A DNA stretch of 64,000 nt from Paramecium sonneborni (taxonomy: Eukaryota > Ciliophora > Oligohymenophorea > Peniculida > Parameciidae), in the NCBI GenBank assembly GCA_905182985.1, contig CAJJDN010000061.1, positions 336,799 through 400,798 on the forward strand, in the 5' to 3' direction. The translations under genes and the position numbers were made by a program. This document shows positions 11,966-24,518 of the stretch, piece by piece. Numbering within the stretch: position 1 is the first letter of the stretch; each line of letters opens with the position of its first letter. The notes beneath the pieces are model-generated. The model was given only the letters and a program-made list of their open reading frames with translations, did not search any database and had not been told where the DNA came from.

Positions 11966-12980
11966 ATAAATCATGATTATCATCTACATTAATCAAATAA
12001 AAAATAAAATATATTATATTTAATAAGTTATCTTAATTACTTTATTTATTTTACTCTATTTACATTAGGATCTTATCATTTTATTTAATCAATATCAATT
12101 TCTATATAGTATTTTAACAAAAAGAAATCTTTGTAGTTTTTATTTGTGTATTTTAAACAAAGGATGAAGATTTATATTATTACAGATTTCACAAAATTTT
12201 ATCATGTATTTACTTTAATTTTGAATAAATTTTTATCATTAAAAATGTTATGTATATACTATATTAGAGATAGAAAATCTTTAATGATAAACTCAAATTA
12301 TTGTAAATTTAGTGAAAAGTAATAAATTTTAAAAAATATGTCAAAAAAGAAACAATAAATGATCCATTATGATGAAAAAAAAGAGAATCAATTTTAAGAA
12401 TTGAGCCTATAAACCTAAAGAAATATAAGTTAAAATAAGAATAATAAAATACTCGTTTTTAAAACACAGATAATAAATTTTTCAAAAACATTATAAAAAC
12501 TAATTTGATTTTAATTTATTAATATTTTTAAAATAAAAGGATAAAAGATTTAAAATAATATTTCTTTTAAACTTAGATAAAATTGATGGAATAGCTTATT
12601 GATTTAGTAAAGTATTTAGTTTACAAGGAATTTATTTTTAATCAGTGAAATAATGTAAAATTAGAATTTAAACTTTAATATTATTAAGGATGTAATAAGA
12701 TCGTACACTTTAAAATTTAATTTAACTTCATAAATAAAATCCTACAACATCCTTAATTTAAAAAGTAGGTATAAATGCTTACATTCAACATCTTAGATAA
12801 TTTTTATTAATTTAAAAATGTAAAGAATAAATATATAGAGAAAATTCAAAGCTTATAGTTTAAGATTATTAATGATTGAAATTAATAAATAATTTGTTTT
12901 GCAGCTGGTTATTGATAATTGATATTAAAATTTTATAAAATCAATAAATATATATATAAATAAGAATAATAATAGTATCC
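11966..12980. other. Intergenic region with a small ORF and an inverted repeat
   Basis: About 1 kb without a supported gene. A short open frame at 12338-12514 (about 58 codons, starting MSKKKQQMIHYDEKK) has no homologue I know and may be chance or a gene remnant. An 11-bp perfect inverted repeat (ATTAAGGATGT at 12683-12693, its complement at 12747-12757) encloses 53 bp. The rest is featureless AT-rich DNA leading to the kinase start. Confidence 0.45.
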
Positions 12981-14401
12981 ATGTAATAATTGATAGAAAA
13001 AAAGCCTTTTCAAATGGAATGTTAACGAAAACATTTCATAAAGGATAAGTTATATCATCTTCTTTTAGAGGATAGTTGCATAAAAATTGCTGAGGTAAGA
13101 AAACATCCAACTAAAAGAGACAGTCATTTTTCAGAATAGTAAGTATCTACTTGAACTAAATTTTGAAAATATGATTTATTGGAAGACAGAGCATAACTAA
13201 CTTGTTGCATTTGGTATAAAGTATAATAAAAACCTGAAATGGTTTCATGCTAGTAACTCTGATTTATAGCATTTATATAAACACTTATGTGGGAAAGTGT
13301 TCTTTGGAAATATTTCTTCAATATATGAAAGTAATGAAATATTAGGTTCTGGGGCATCATCAAAAGTATATAGAGTTTCTAATAAAATAACACATGTAGA
13401 ATTTGCATCTAAATGTATTCGTAAAGATTACATCTATAAAAGAGAAGATAAAGAAAGATATGTAACTATTTATATGAGATAGAATCGCTTAATTTAAGAA
13501 ATAGAATTAATGAGAAAAATAGATCATGAAACAATTGTTAAAATGATTGATATTTTCGAAGGAGAAAAATCATTTTATATTATACTTGAATTATTGAAGG
13601 GTGAATCTCTTCATTCCTTTTCGAAAAAACATACATTATCGCTAACATAAATTCGATAGATAATAAGTGTATCAATATAATCATATGATAGAGATGTTTA
13701 TAAGCATTATGCTATTTGGACTTGAATAATATAATTCATAGGGATTTAAAATTAGAAAATTTAGTTTTAAATGAATAAGGAAAAGTAGACACTGTTAAAA
13801 TTATTGATTTTGGTCTTGCTATATATGCATCAAGTTCTAATAGATAATTATGTGGAACTCCAGGATATATAGCTCCTGAAATGTTTATAGAAAAATACCC
13901 ATATACAACTAAAGTAGATGTTTTTAGTTTAGGAGCTATTTTTTATAAATTATTATGTAAAAAATCCTTATTTACTGGGAATACGAGTGATGAAATTTTA
14001 GAAAATAATAAAAAATTCTTATGTAATAATCATTTAAGAAATTGTAATGATTTAACTATTGATCTAATTAAGTAAATGCTTTAAAAAGATCCTAATAAAA
14101 GAATATCAGCTTATTAGGCTTTGTAACATCCCTTTTTTGGAGATAAAAGCTCTGGTATTGATTTAAATTAAATTTAATAGAGTTGGGAATAGCTGAAGAA
14201 AGTCCTCATGAGATAGTGAGAACATTTCCTCACACAAAACCAATGTAAATAATAAACTCTAATGACAATATTGCAGATATTAAAATTTAAGCTATTCGTG
14301 GAAGTTAATAAAGCTTTGAACATTTAGGATCTAATTATTTTCCATCTTTTGATGAAGGTTTTAATAAACCAAGGTGTGGTAGCGATCATATAATTGAATG
14401 A
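12981..14401 (+). CDS. PH-domain Ser/Thr protein kinase
   Basis: 448 residues. Introns: 13095-13119 (25 nt), 13669-13691 (23 nt) and 14155-14180 (26 nt). Residues about 10-100 look like a PH domain (KDKLYHLLLEDSCIKIAE, then SKYLLELNFENMIYW and a closing helix HASNSDLQHLYKHL). The kinase domain spans about 112-365: Gly loop LGSGASSKVYRV, Lys in ASKCIRK, HRDLKLEN catalytic loop, DFGLA, LCGTPGYIAPE activation segment and VDVFSLGAIFYKLL. All key catalytic residues are present, so it should be active. The architecture resembles PH-kinase expansions in ciliates and is AGC/CAMK-like; the lipid specificity is unknown. I chose ATG 12981; an in-frame ATG at 13014 is the alternative. Confidence 0.93.
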
Positions 14402-14462
14402 CTTTTTTCAAAATATAAACTTTAATTTCATACACATTATTTAGGCTATTTCTTTACTATCA

Positions 14463-14850
14463 TCATTCATTTATAAAAATTTAATAGATAAATTTAATTT
14501 AACAATCTATCTTTTGCACTTTAACTTACTTCTTTCTTCATAAAAATCATTTTTTGTTTTCTCTAAACACTTATTTAAAATTTCTATTTAATGCTGTTTC
14601 ATTTAATTCTTTTATTTTTCTATCTACCTCAATTCTTACCTCTTAAATATAAGTCAATATTCCTTTATTTAAACAAATACTTCTAACTGTCTATTATTTT
14701 TGAATTCCATTTAAATATCATAATTCTTCTATTTTATCAAGAGCTTGAACAAGTGTTTCAATTTTTTTCAATCTTTCCAAATTTTCAAGCCATGGTTAAA
14801 ACTTTTTTTATTAATAAATCTTAAACAACTTTTTATATTTATTATATTAA
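14463..14850 (-). pseudogene. Decayed gene fragment
   Basis: Protein-like sequence on the minus strand without an intact reading frame. One frame reads PWLENLERLKKIETLVQALD, hits TGA in GAATTATGATAT near 14722, and then continues as YLNGIQKQQTVRSICLNKG and EVRIEVDRKIKELNETA. The trail then moves to another frame (EILNKCLEKTKNDFYEER) up to a TGA at 14463. No start codon exists upstream in the first frame before another TGA. Helical content and codon use look real. The parent family is not recognised. A real gene with an unusual intron that I missed is the main alternative. Confidence 0.38.
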
Positions 14851-15063
14851 AAAAATTCTCAAACAATTATTAATAAAATCAATTATCTGATAGGTGTAAA
14901 TAAACTAAAGTAGTATTAATATTAAATTTTATTTTATTTTCGTAAAATTTAAATCAGATTACATTATTCTCTACTATGAAAATATCGCTTAAATAAATAT
15001 TAATTTCTAAATTATTAGAGTACTGTTAATTAGAGTTATTATAATATTTTAATAAATAGCAAA

Positions 15064-15869
15064 TCAAGTATTTTTTTATAGTATATATTTGGCATACTCC
15101 TTTAAATCTTAAATATCTTCAGGGGATTTTATTTCACCCCATTCTTTCAATCTTCTTTTTAGTTATTCAATATGTCTATAATAATTAAACAAAATATTAA
15201 CTATTTTTATTAGATTAGCTTATCTGTTAAATCACTTGGAAAATGATAATCCATATCAACCTTAAAAAAAAGATCTTATTTCATCTATTCCATTTCATGA
15301 CTAATATATGGTTATAAGACGTCTGTTGGAACCTGAATTTAAAATTTGTTTGGTTCATCATTCAATTAATTCTAATTATTAAAATTCATTTATTTTTTGG
15401 TCTTGATTTTAAGATTACTGCGTTTAAAAAATTAAGTTTTTTGCTTTTATTACTAAGGTTAAATAGTTTCTTCCATTAAATCAGGTTTACTCTATATTCT
15501 TTCAGATATCTATTCAATTTTAGGCTCTATTTTGATTAAGTAATTAAATTTCAAATTGGGTTTCTTTCTTTTCTCAGGTGTTATATAATGTTTATTGAAA
15601 TGCCAATGATAATCTGGAGTATGATGTTAATTTGTTGGGGATCTAGAATGATCTGTATTAAATCGTTATTTTTCTGAATTAATCCTCACTAAACGATTCA
15701 TTTAATCTCTTTCTTTAATGAAAGGAACAAATGATTAAATATTCTTGACATCTTTACTAAATTCTTTAATAAGCTTGAAACGAGGTAAAGATAAATTAGA
15801 ATCTTCGTAATCATTGAAATACTCTGATATATTGTTTTTGAAGCTATGTATATAATTATTCGACAGCAT
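15064..15869 (-). CDS. Unknown basic protein
   Basis: 259 residues with one intron at 15176-15201 (26 nt). The N-terminal part is mixed helical (FNDYEDSNLSLPRFKLIKEF) and the middle is Lys/Gln/Asn-rich and probably disordered. The last 70 residues are helical and charged (EQLKRRLKEWGEIKSPEDIQ, then EYAKYILQKNT). I see no known motif. The frame is also open upstream to an ATG at 15968, but that extension is hydrophobic and Ile/Phe-rich, unlike the rest, so I start at 15869. Confidence 0.62.
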
Positions 15870-16117
15870 ATATATTAAATCTAAAATGAAGCTATTATTG
15901 ATAAGAAATAATTTATTAAAAGAAAATAAATTAATTGTTTTGCTCAAATGAAATATATAAATGATCACACTAAAAAATCCATGCTTACAATTTTTATAGT
16001 AATAATTTAAGAATAAAAGTAACTAACAAATATATAATAGGAAAATAATTTAAAAATAATTACAAATTAATAAACTAAGAAATAATGATACTAGAGAAAG
16101 TATTGTTAAATGATATA

Positions 16118-17010
16118 TCATAAATCAGTTACATTTTTATCATTAATTTACTTAATGTAGGATTATATAGTATTTTAAATGCTTAAGTTTCTTTGTTTTA
16201 ATTATCGAAAGAGAGATTATTAATTAAATTTTGGTTAATATATACATGGAAGAAGAGTTTTAGTATTTATCTCTGTTTACCTAATCTGATTACATCTCAA
16301 AACAGAATTGTCTCTAGAAGTTGATTGAATTTCTTCTAAAATTCTTTAAGTTTTTGCAGGAGATTCATTTGGTGATTGTGTTTCAAAATGATGAATAGAT
16401 TATTTTGATTATATTACTTTTTCTTATGTATTTGATTCACTTCTTTGAACACTCTTAAAATTGAGTCTTTTTGGAGGATTGGATGTAGATTTTTTCTTAT
16501 CTATTTCTTTTCCTACACAAAAGATTCTTAGATTTGTTTATCTTTTGATTGTAAATTCTAAGGCCATTCTAGTAATATCAATTATATGTTGTAACAATAT
16601 CAAGAATATAGATTGTTTACTCTAGTTATATAATTCATTTTATAATTGATCTGCTTTAGAAGGAAGACCATAATATAAGTAAAGTTCAATTATATTTTTA
16701 CTTGTCGAAGCCAAAGTTGGTTCTAGATTAAGTAACTAATTATAGATTAAGTTTTTATACTTCAAAATTAACTGCAATAATTTTAAGTATAAATTTAATG
16801 GCTTCTTGAAATTGGAGTAGATCATTTTGATTAAGTTTCTTGGCCTAATATAATTGGTTCATGGAATCAGTTTCGATTATTTATCTAATCTTCTCCCTAT
16901 ACTCAGAGAATCAAATTTTTGAGCATACTTATTTACTTTATTGCCATTTGGTTGTTCTACAAATTGCGAATATCTTGTGCTCGTTCTCTCAGTAAATCCA
17001 TAACATTCAT
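16118..17010 (-). CDS. Unknown protein with helical N-terminal domain
   Basis: 271 residues in my model, with introns at 16936-16960 (25 nt), 16902-16928 (27 nt) and 16736-16760 (25 nt). The first two introns leave a 7-nt exon between them. A single 40-nt intron is the alternative and would give slightly different residues around position 20. Residues 1-130 form a compact helical region (LLRERAQDIRNF, NQLYQAKKLNQNDLLQFQEA, IIELYLYYGLPSKADQLQNE) that recalls small four-helix adaptors. The rest is Ser/Gln-rich and basic. No family is recognised. The divergent DPM3 gene starts 104 bp away. Confidence 0.6.
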
Positions 17011-17113
17011 TATTAAAAAATATTAATTATAAAATTAACACATTCTATTTAGTTAATCTAATATAATTAAAATAAGTATTCAAAATTTGTAATAATTTTT
17101 AATATTTTAATTT

Positions 17114-17399
17114 ATGAGTAGAGGAACAAATCTCTTTATAGCTTTTTCAATATCAGCAGTTGTCTGGGTGATCACTCTATTCTTATCTACAGGATATGTG
17201 AAGTATTTAAAAAAAATAAAATAGTGAAGTTGCAAAATCTATGCCAACATATGCTTTGATTTTATATTTTTCATATGCACTCTTTAAAGTTGGAGGAGAT
17301 TTAGCAAGATTAAAGGATTATCCTGAAGAAGCAGAATCATTATAAAAAGAAGTTTAAGAGGCTAAAAGATTCTATTAACAATAGGGATTGAAATTGTGA
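17114..17399 (+). CDS. DPM3: Dolichol-phosphate mannosyltransferase subunit 3
   Basis: 87 residues with one 22-nt intron at 17203-17224. Two membrane segments lie at about residues 7-27 (LFIAFSISAVVWVITLFL) and 35-54 (TYALILYFSYALFKVGG). The C-terminal cytosolic helix EEAESLQKEVQEAKRF ending in QQGLKL matches the DPM3 ending (ELQxQIQEARADLxxRGLRF) and the family length (about 92). DPM3 anchors the catalytic DPM1 to the ER membrane, where dolichol-phosphate-mannose is made for N-glycans and GPI anchors. Size, topology and C-terminal motif agree, so I am fairly sure. Confidence 0.83.
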
Positions 17400-17438
17400 A
17401 ACAAAAATTACATTTATATATATTTTATATAAAATTTT

Positions 17439-18139
17439 ATGGATTTCAATCATCTTCGCTTTGAGAATTACTAGCCGAAACAATCCTTTTATATGATGAA
17501 TAAAATACTCAAACTTATAATTGCCATATAATTGCTTTTAGTTTTTTTTAGGGTTTATGTAAGGAATTAAGAAACTTTTTTTTTATCTGATTGCTTAAAT
17601 GCATGTATGATGATACTTACATATTGTTAAAAAGTATGAAACTAGACTAAAATATTAGAACTATTGTTTAGCATTGATTACAATGTTTTATATATTCTCT
17701 TTGATCTATTTGAATGCAATCTTCTTTTTGTAATTTGTTGAATATAAATTGCCTTTTTTTATAGATGTTCACAAAAACTTTACATTGATGCTGGTATGCT
17801 TTTCACATCAATTAGATTTTCTCTACTTTGCTCTATGTTTTTGAATCGATTATGTTGTATCAAATATATAAAGAATATAAAGCAATAATTTATGATATAA
17901 ATCAAGCATATTTAGACAATTTTTAATAAGAATAAATTCATTAAGAAATAGAGACTTTATCTTTATAATAATTACAACAATCTTAACAACATTTAAATAA
18001 TTAATAATAGTAAGTTGAATAATCGATAGAAAATTAATCTATATAGGAACCAAATATTGCTGCTGAATCAGTAACAAGAAGAATAAATAGTTAAAATTAA
18101 AGAAGGGAATAGGAAAATTAAGAAGAATTATAATAATGA
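17439..18139 (+). CDS. Small multi-pass membrane protein with Gln-rich tail
   Basis: 217 residues with introns at 17634-17658 (25 nt) and 17794-17815 (22 nt). About four hydrophobic segments fall in residues 22-140 (LKLIIAIQLLLVFF, LNACMMILTYC, ITMFYIFSLIYLNAIFF, LMLIFSTLLYVFESIML). The last 75 residues are a hydrophilic Gln/Glu-rich tail. No transporter or enzyme motif is visible. It sits 40 bp after DPM3 and 141 bp before the flippase gene on the same strand. A functional link is not shown by the sequence. Confidence 0.68.
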
Positions 18140-18280
18140 TTTAAACTTTTTAATATATGTTTAGCTATTTTAAATCATAAAATTAAATTGATATTAGATA
18201 ATATTTATGATGCGAATGAATGAAAAATATGAAATTTTGACAATAAATTATTCTTATAAATTAGTTTATCAAATAAAGAA

Positions 18281-21200
18281 ATGTAATAAGAAAGTCGTAA
18301 GATTATAATAAATCGTCGGGATCTTAATATATTGTTTCCTTCAAATGCAATAAAGACATCTAAATATAATGTGTTGAACTTTTTTCCAAAAGCAATTCTA
18401 TTGTAATTTATGAGAATAGCAAATATTTACTTTTTGGTAACAGCAGTTTTGTAAAGTATACCATTAATTTCTCCATTGGCCCCATTTTCTGCAATAAGTA
18501 AAAAGAGAAATTAATAGTTAGGTCCATTAGTGTTTGTTTTGGCAGTATCATTATTTCGTGAAATGTTGGAAGATTATGTATAATATAATTTTAGTAATAA
18601 ACCTTAAGCGTAAACATAGAAATGATGACATGATTAATGAATAGGTAGCCTTATTGTATAACAATTATGTATTTTAAAAAATATAGTGGAAAGAGATCAG
18701 GGTTGGTGATATTGTACAAGTTTTAGAAGACTTTACAATACCAGCAGACTTGTGTATTATACGTACAAGCGACGAGAATGGCTAATGTTTTTTAGAAACC
18801 TCGAATCTTGATGGGTGAGTTACAATACTAAACCTAGTGAACGTAATCTCAAAACAAAATATGCAATAACAGAAATATAAGAATAGATGACTCTTAAGAA
18901 GTTTAGTGATCTTACAGGAGAATTGTAATGTGATAAACCCAATAATCGAATACATAAATTTTAAGGAATGCTGTCGGTAGATCTAAAATAATTCCCAATA
19001 AGTAATAATAATATTTTGTTAAGAGTATAATTATACTAATAATATTTAGGGGACTACTATCAAAAATACAAAATGGGTTGTAGGTTTGGTAGTATATACA
19101 GGTCATGATTGTAAAATAATTAAAAATTAAGGTAAGTTAAGATATAAGACAACTCATATTGAAAGAGCATTAAATATAATTGTAATTGTGATATTGATTC
19201 TCTAAGCAGGAGCTTGTATAGCATTAGCATTCTTCACTGCTTATAACTATAATCCATTAAATTTTGAAGGAAAACCTTAATTCATTTACATCTATCCAGA
19301 AAAGGAAAAGAATGGTCCTGTTGTAACTGGAGTTATTAGTTATTTCTCTAATTTTCTACTTTTAAATTCTATGGTTCCCATATCTTTAATAATCTCTTTA
19401 GAAACATTGAAATATTTGTAAACTACTTGGATGGAGTTTGATGAACAAATGCAAAATGAAAATCAACCATTTAGAGTTCTCAATACAATGATTCATGAAG
19501 AATTAGGCAAAATTGAGTATGTATTTACAGATAAAACAGGTACATTGACTTCAAATAATATGGAATTTAGGTAATGTTGTATAAAAGGTATCGCATATTC
19601 AGACTAGGATTTACGAGAGATTTTTTAATGTGATAATATTTTGAATGATTTGGAATTGGAAAAATACATAAATTTCTTTCTTTGTATCATTATTTGCCAT
19701 AATGTAATTGTTGATGAAAAACTTAATGAATTTTAAGGTAGTTCTCCAGATGAAGTTGCTTTAGTTAAAGCTGCATATGAACATGGATTTAAATTTCTTA
19801 AAAAAACAAATAATTCTATTTTTATTAAAGTAAGAGAACAATTATTGGTTTATGAGTATATTTGTGAATTTGAATTTTCATCAGATAGAAAGAGAATGAG
19901 TATAGTAGTAAAGGATATGTAGACTGAATAATTGCTATTATTTTGTAAAGGGGCTGATAATATAATCTGGAGAAGATTAGATATGAAAAAACATTAAGAA
20001 TAAGAATTAAGAATGACTCAAGTCAATCTTAAGAAATACTCAAAAGATGGACTCAGAACATTATGTCTATCATATAAATAAATTGATGAAATATAATTTT
20101 AAGATTGGCAGAAATAATATAGAGCTATTTAAAATGAAGTAGCAATTGACCCAGAAACAACTAATAAATTAAGAGAACATGAATCTATTTTAGAACATGA
20201 ATTATTATTATTAGGTATAACTGCATTAGAAGATAAACTTTAAGAAGATGTTCCTGAAGTAATTAAATCTCTTCATGATGCTGGTATTAAAGTTTGGATG
20301 CTCACTGGAGATAAAATGGAAACTGCAGAAAATATTGGTTATCTATGTCATTTGATTGATCATTCTACCAAATGTTTCAGAGTTAATCAAGAAGATTAAG
20401 AAAGCATTTTGTAATTAAATTTATTTTATATTTTAGAATGAGATTTAAAAAAATTAATAGAAGCATCTTAACTTATGAAAAAATTACCAAAAAAACTAAT
20501 AAAGTTAAAAAAAATTAATAATTTTAATAATAATTATAATGGTTAAGAGAATAATCTTCTATTAATTCATAAATCAGGTCAGTTCATAAAATGAAAATCA
20601 ATCAAATGTCTATTAAATCAGATACTAGCGACAATCGTAGTTAAAAAGAAATTAAAAGAACATTTGCCTTAATTGTAGAAGGAGACTCAATCTATTATCT
20701 CTTACATTCTAAATAAATCTAAGAGGAATTCCTAAAAATTATTCCTAAATGTAGAACTGTTATTTGTTGTAGATCAACACCAAATTAAAAAGCAGAAATT
20801 GTTGGTTTAATTAAAAAAAATTTAAAAACTATCACATTAGCTATTGGAGATGGAGGAAATGATGTTAGTATGATATAAGAATCTCACATTGGAGTTGGAA
20901 TTTTAGGAAAAGAAGGAAATCAGGCAGCCATGAATAGTGATTACTTTTTTTGTTAATTTAAACATTTATGGAGATTATTATTTGTACATGGAAGATGGAA
21001 TTTATATAGAACAAGTTATTTTGTAAATTACTTTTTTTTTAAAAATATATTGTTTACATTTCAACAATTTTATTTTGCATTTTTTAATGCATTCAGTAGT
21101 TAGTCTTTTTATGAAGATGGTTATTTACTGAATTTCAATACATTAATAACAGCAGTAGCGCCTGTATATTATGGAGTATTTGATTAAGATTTAGATGTTT

Positions 21201-21859
21201 AAGATGAATATATAAAATCATAATTGCCAAGAGTATATGGTGAATTTAAGTATCATAAATTGTTTGGTAGAAGAGCATTTGCAAAATGGTATGTGAGTGG
21301 TTTGTTGTGTAGTGGATTGGTATTTTTTGTGACAAAATAGATATATTTAATATAGGTAAATAGTGAAAGTGGAAGAGTAGATGGATTATGGTAATTAAGT
21401 ATATCTTGTTATTGGTCAAGTGTATTTATAGTATTTATGGTAATAATAAGTGATTCAAATTAATTTACATGGATAACATTTTTATCATATGGTCCATTGA
21501 GTATATTAGCATTTTTTCCTATATTTACATTGGCATGGAATGAATTTTAGAGTGAGACAAAACATTATGCATATGATTGGTTAGGAAATGCAAAATTTTT
21601 TATTGTAGTGATATTGATAGTAGGGACAGTGTTTATATTTAAGAGAGTGATTAATATATGGTAATAACTTGAATATCCAACAGTAATTGATAAGGTAAGA
21701 AAAGAGAAGGAAGAAATGAATAATGTAATGGAATAATCACAACAACCAGGATCTAGTAGATAAGAATTAAGTGATTTGGAATTTCCAATGTCCATTGAGA
21801 ATTAAATTTAAGGTGTATATAATCTCTAACATAATATGGGATAATAAAGAGATATGTGA
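18281..21859 (+). CDS. P4-type ATPase (phospholipid flippase)
   Basis: 1149 residues after introns at 18498-18521 (24), 18578-18608 (31), 18815-18837 (23), 19025-19049 (25) and 20411-20436 (26 nt). P4 hallmarks appear in order: FPSNAIKTSKYNVLNFFPK with the first helices, LETSNLDGERNLKTKY at about 150-163, the phosphorylated Asp in FTDKTGTLTS at about 382, KGADNIIW, LTGDKMETAENIGY at about 640, GDGGNDVSMIQESHIGVGI at about 815 and the C-terminal helices from FVHGRWNLYRTSYF on. P4-ATPases move phospholipids to the cytosolic leaflet with a CDC50 partner. The dephosphorylation motif, normally DGET, reads DGER here. A low-complexity insert around 20437-20600 has an uncertain frame. Confidence 0.95.
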
Positions 21860-21888
21860 TAAAATTTATTTGCACTATTTATATTAAA

Positions 21889-24470
21889 ATGATCCGTCCA
21901 CGTTATGAAAGCTAAAAAGACCATCCTTTATAGACAGATGTGGCCTGTTTCTTAATGGTCATAGAGATATAGAGACTCTTAGATGAAAATACACAATTGA
22001 AAGTGGAAATGCAAGAAATCTTAGCTAGACAACTTGACAGAGCTAATTATGAGTAATAAATAAAAGATCTTATGGAACGTCTTCGTTAACTATAAGGGTA
22101 TAATGATTTTATTAATTATATAGTTTGGTAGCAGATCTAACAAAGGAAAATAAATAGCTTAAATAACGATAAGCTGATTAGGATGCTGAACTTGCAGATT
22201 TAAAACAATTTGTAGAAGATAATAATTTAGAAGAGAAATAAGAATAATAGGAAGCGGTTGCCAAAGAATTAGATGATCTTAAAGATTAATTAGAAAGAGA
22301 TTAAAAAGATAGGGTATTATCATTATTCTTATATTTATAGGATGATTAAAAGGCTTTTTATGAAGGATTATTAGCTGATAAAGATGATTTAATTGCTGAA
22401 CTTAGAAGACAATTAAAAGATGCTGATGATAAATTTAATAATTATCGTAGAGAAAAAGAGTAAATTATTAAAGAAAAGGATTATGATATTAAAAATAAAG
22501 AAAGAGAGATTAAAGATTTACTTAGAAGATTAGCTGAATTTGAAGGAAAGTTATAAGGTAAAAGACCAGATGAAATTCAAAGAGATATGGATAGATAAAA
22601 AAAAGAATTAGCAGATAAAGATAAAGAAATTGATAAATTAAAAAAGAAATTAGCAGATTTAGAAGCTTAATTAGCATTATTAAAATAATAATTATAGGAT
22701 TCTAAAGATAAAGTTAAAGATGCATAAGCTTAAATAACAGATGCTAAGAATTAAGCAAATTAGGCTGCTAAAGATAATGATGCTAAAAATTAAAGGAGAA
22801 TTAGAGAATTAGAATAATTAGTTGAATAATTAAAGGCGGAAATTGAAAGATTAAATTCATTAATTGATAAATTGAATTAAGATGTTGCATCTGCATTAGA
22901 AAGAGAATAATTGTTGAATGATAATTTACAAAGTTAATTTAATATTCTATATTAGAATAATTAAGCGATAATGGTTCAGTTTCAGCTGCCAGATAAAATA
23001 GATAAGCCAAATAAGCAGAACAAGCTTAATAATAATTAAGTTAAACCTCTTAAAAATTAAAAGATGCTGAAAAAGATAATAATGAACTTAAGAAAAAATA
23101 GAATGAATTAGATAGATAATTAGAAGAAGCAAAAAAATTAATTAAATAATTACAAGATGAAATTGCTGCTTTAAAAGAAAAATTACTATTAACTTAAACT
23201 GAAAATGATGATCTTAGAAATCAATTTAATGATTTTTAGGATTAATTGACTGAAGCTTTGTTAGATAAAGATTATTTATAAAAGACTCTTAAAGAATAAG
23301 AAGATGAACTCAATAGAGTTAATGATTAAATATAAGATTTAAACAATGAAAAAGAATAAGCTAAAGCTGCTGCTTTGGATGCACAACAATAACTATAAGA
23401 TTTGGCAGATGAAAAAGCATAGGAAGAAGCAGATAAAGAAAAAGATTAAGATAAATTAAATGATTTAGAAGATAAAATAACTGATCTTGAAGATTAAATT
23501 GAAGATTTAGAAAAAACAAGAAATCGTTTACTAAATTAAATTTAAGATTTAATAGATAAATTACATGATGAAAGAGAATTAGGTGAATATTATCATAAAC
23601 TATGTACTGATTAAGAAAATTAAAATAAATAATTATAAGATTAAGAAAAGAAATTAAAGGATTAAGTCTAAAAGTTAAATAATGAAATTGAATAGATGGA
23701 AGAAGATCATGAGGAAGCTTAAAAACGATTAGTAGAATTAACTTAAGAATAAGAAGCTCTTAAAGAGTTAGCTTCTTCTAATTAGGATAATGTTATAGAT
23801 AAAGAAGCTTATGATAATTTATTAAATTAATTGGATGAAAAAAATAAAGAAATAGAAGATTTAAATGAATTATTAAGAAGATATGAATAATAATTCAAAA
23901 TGTTGAGAGCTGAGTTAGCAAGAGTGAATTTAGCTTAACTAAAAGAAAAGAAAAATAAATAAGATACTGAAGCACTTTTAACTAAGATTATGATTATGTA
24001 AGCTGAAAATGAACGTCTATAGTAAGCTGCTAAATAATTACAATCTTAAGTTGCTTCTCCTGAAATTGTGAAGAGATCTGAAAGTTAAGGTAATGATCCT
24101 ACATAAGGAAAGATTGAATAATTATAAAAGGAAAATCTTGTACTTGAAGATTAAGTTAGTGAGTATGAAAATAGAATTGCTTTATTAACAATGGAATTGA
24201 AGAGACTAAAGGATTCTAAGTATTTAAATATCTTTAATTAATAGGCCTGAAATTCTTCCAATAAAATCTAATGGTAGTGATGAACAATAACTATAATTAT
24301 AAGTTCAATAATTATAATAGCAAGTTCAATAACTCTAGAATGTTGGATTATTGTAATCAAATGGATAACCTTTATCTAAGGAAGATAGAAGATTATCTGA
24401 TTTGTTATGCTTAGTGACAATTATGGCTGCTGAAATAGAGAACCTTAGAACTCATGTTGCCCAGCATTGA
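21889..24470 (+). CDS. Long coiled-coil protein (826 aa)
   Basis: 826 residues with introns at 22098-22123 (26), 22314-22340 (27), 22933-22955 (23) and 24220-24244 (25 nt). After a short head (MIRPRYESQKDHPLQTDVAC) almost the whole protein is heptad-patterned coiled coil rich in Glu, Lys, Asp and Gln, such as LADKDKEIDKLKKKLADLEA and LQDEIAALKEKLLL. The last 25 residues form a more conserved-looking cap (SDLLCLVTIMAAEIENLRTH). This is a filament- or scaffold-type protein, plausibly cortical or basal-body associated in a ciliate, but no specific family can be named. It starts only 29 bp after the flippase stop codon. Confidence 0.82.
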
Positions 24471-24518
24471 GATGAATAAATATAAAATACATTATATTAA
24501 TATTTCTTTGATTATATG

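Noticed and set aside
22098..24470. Dense TAA/TAG as signs of pseudogenes
   Set aside because: These are Gln codons in this code; conserved proteins in the window carry them at Gln positions.
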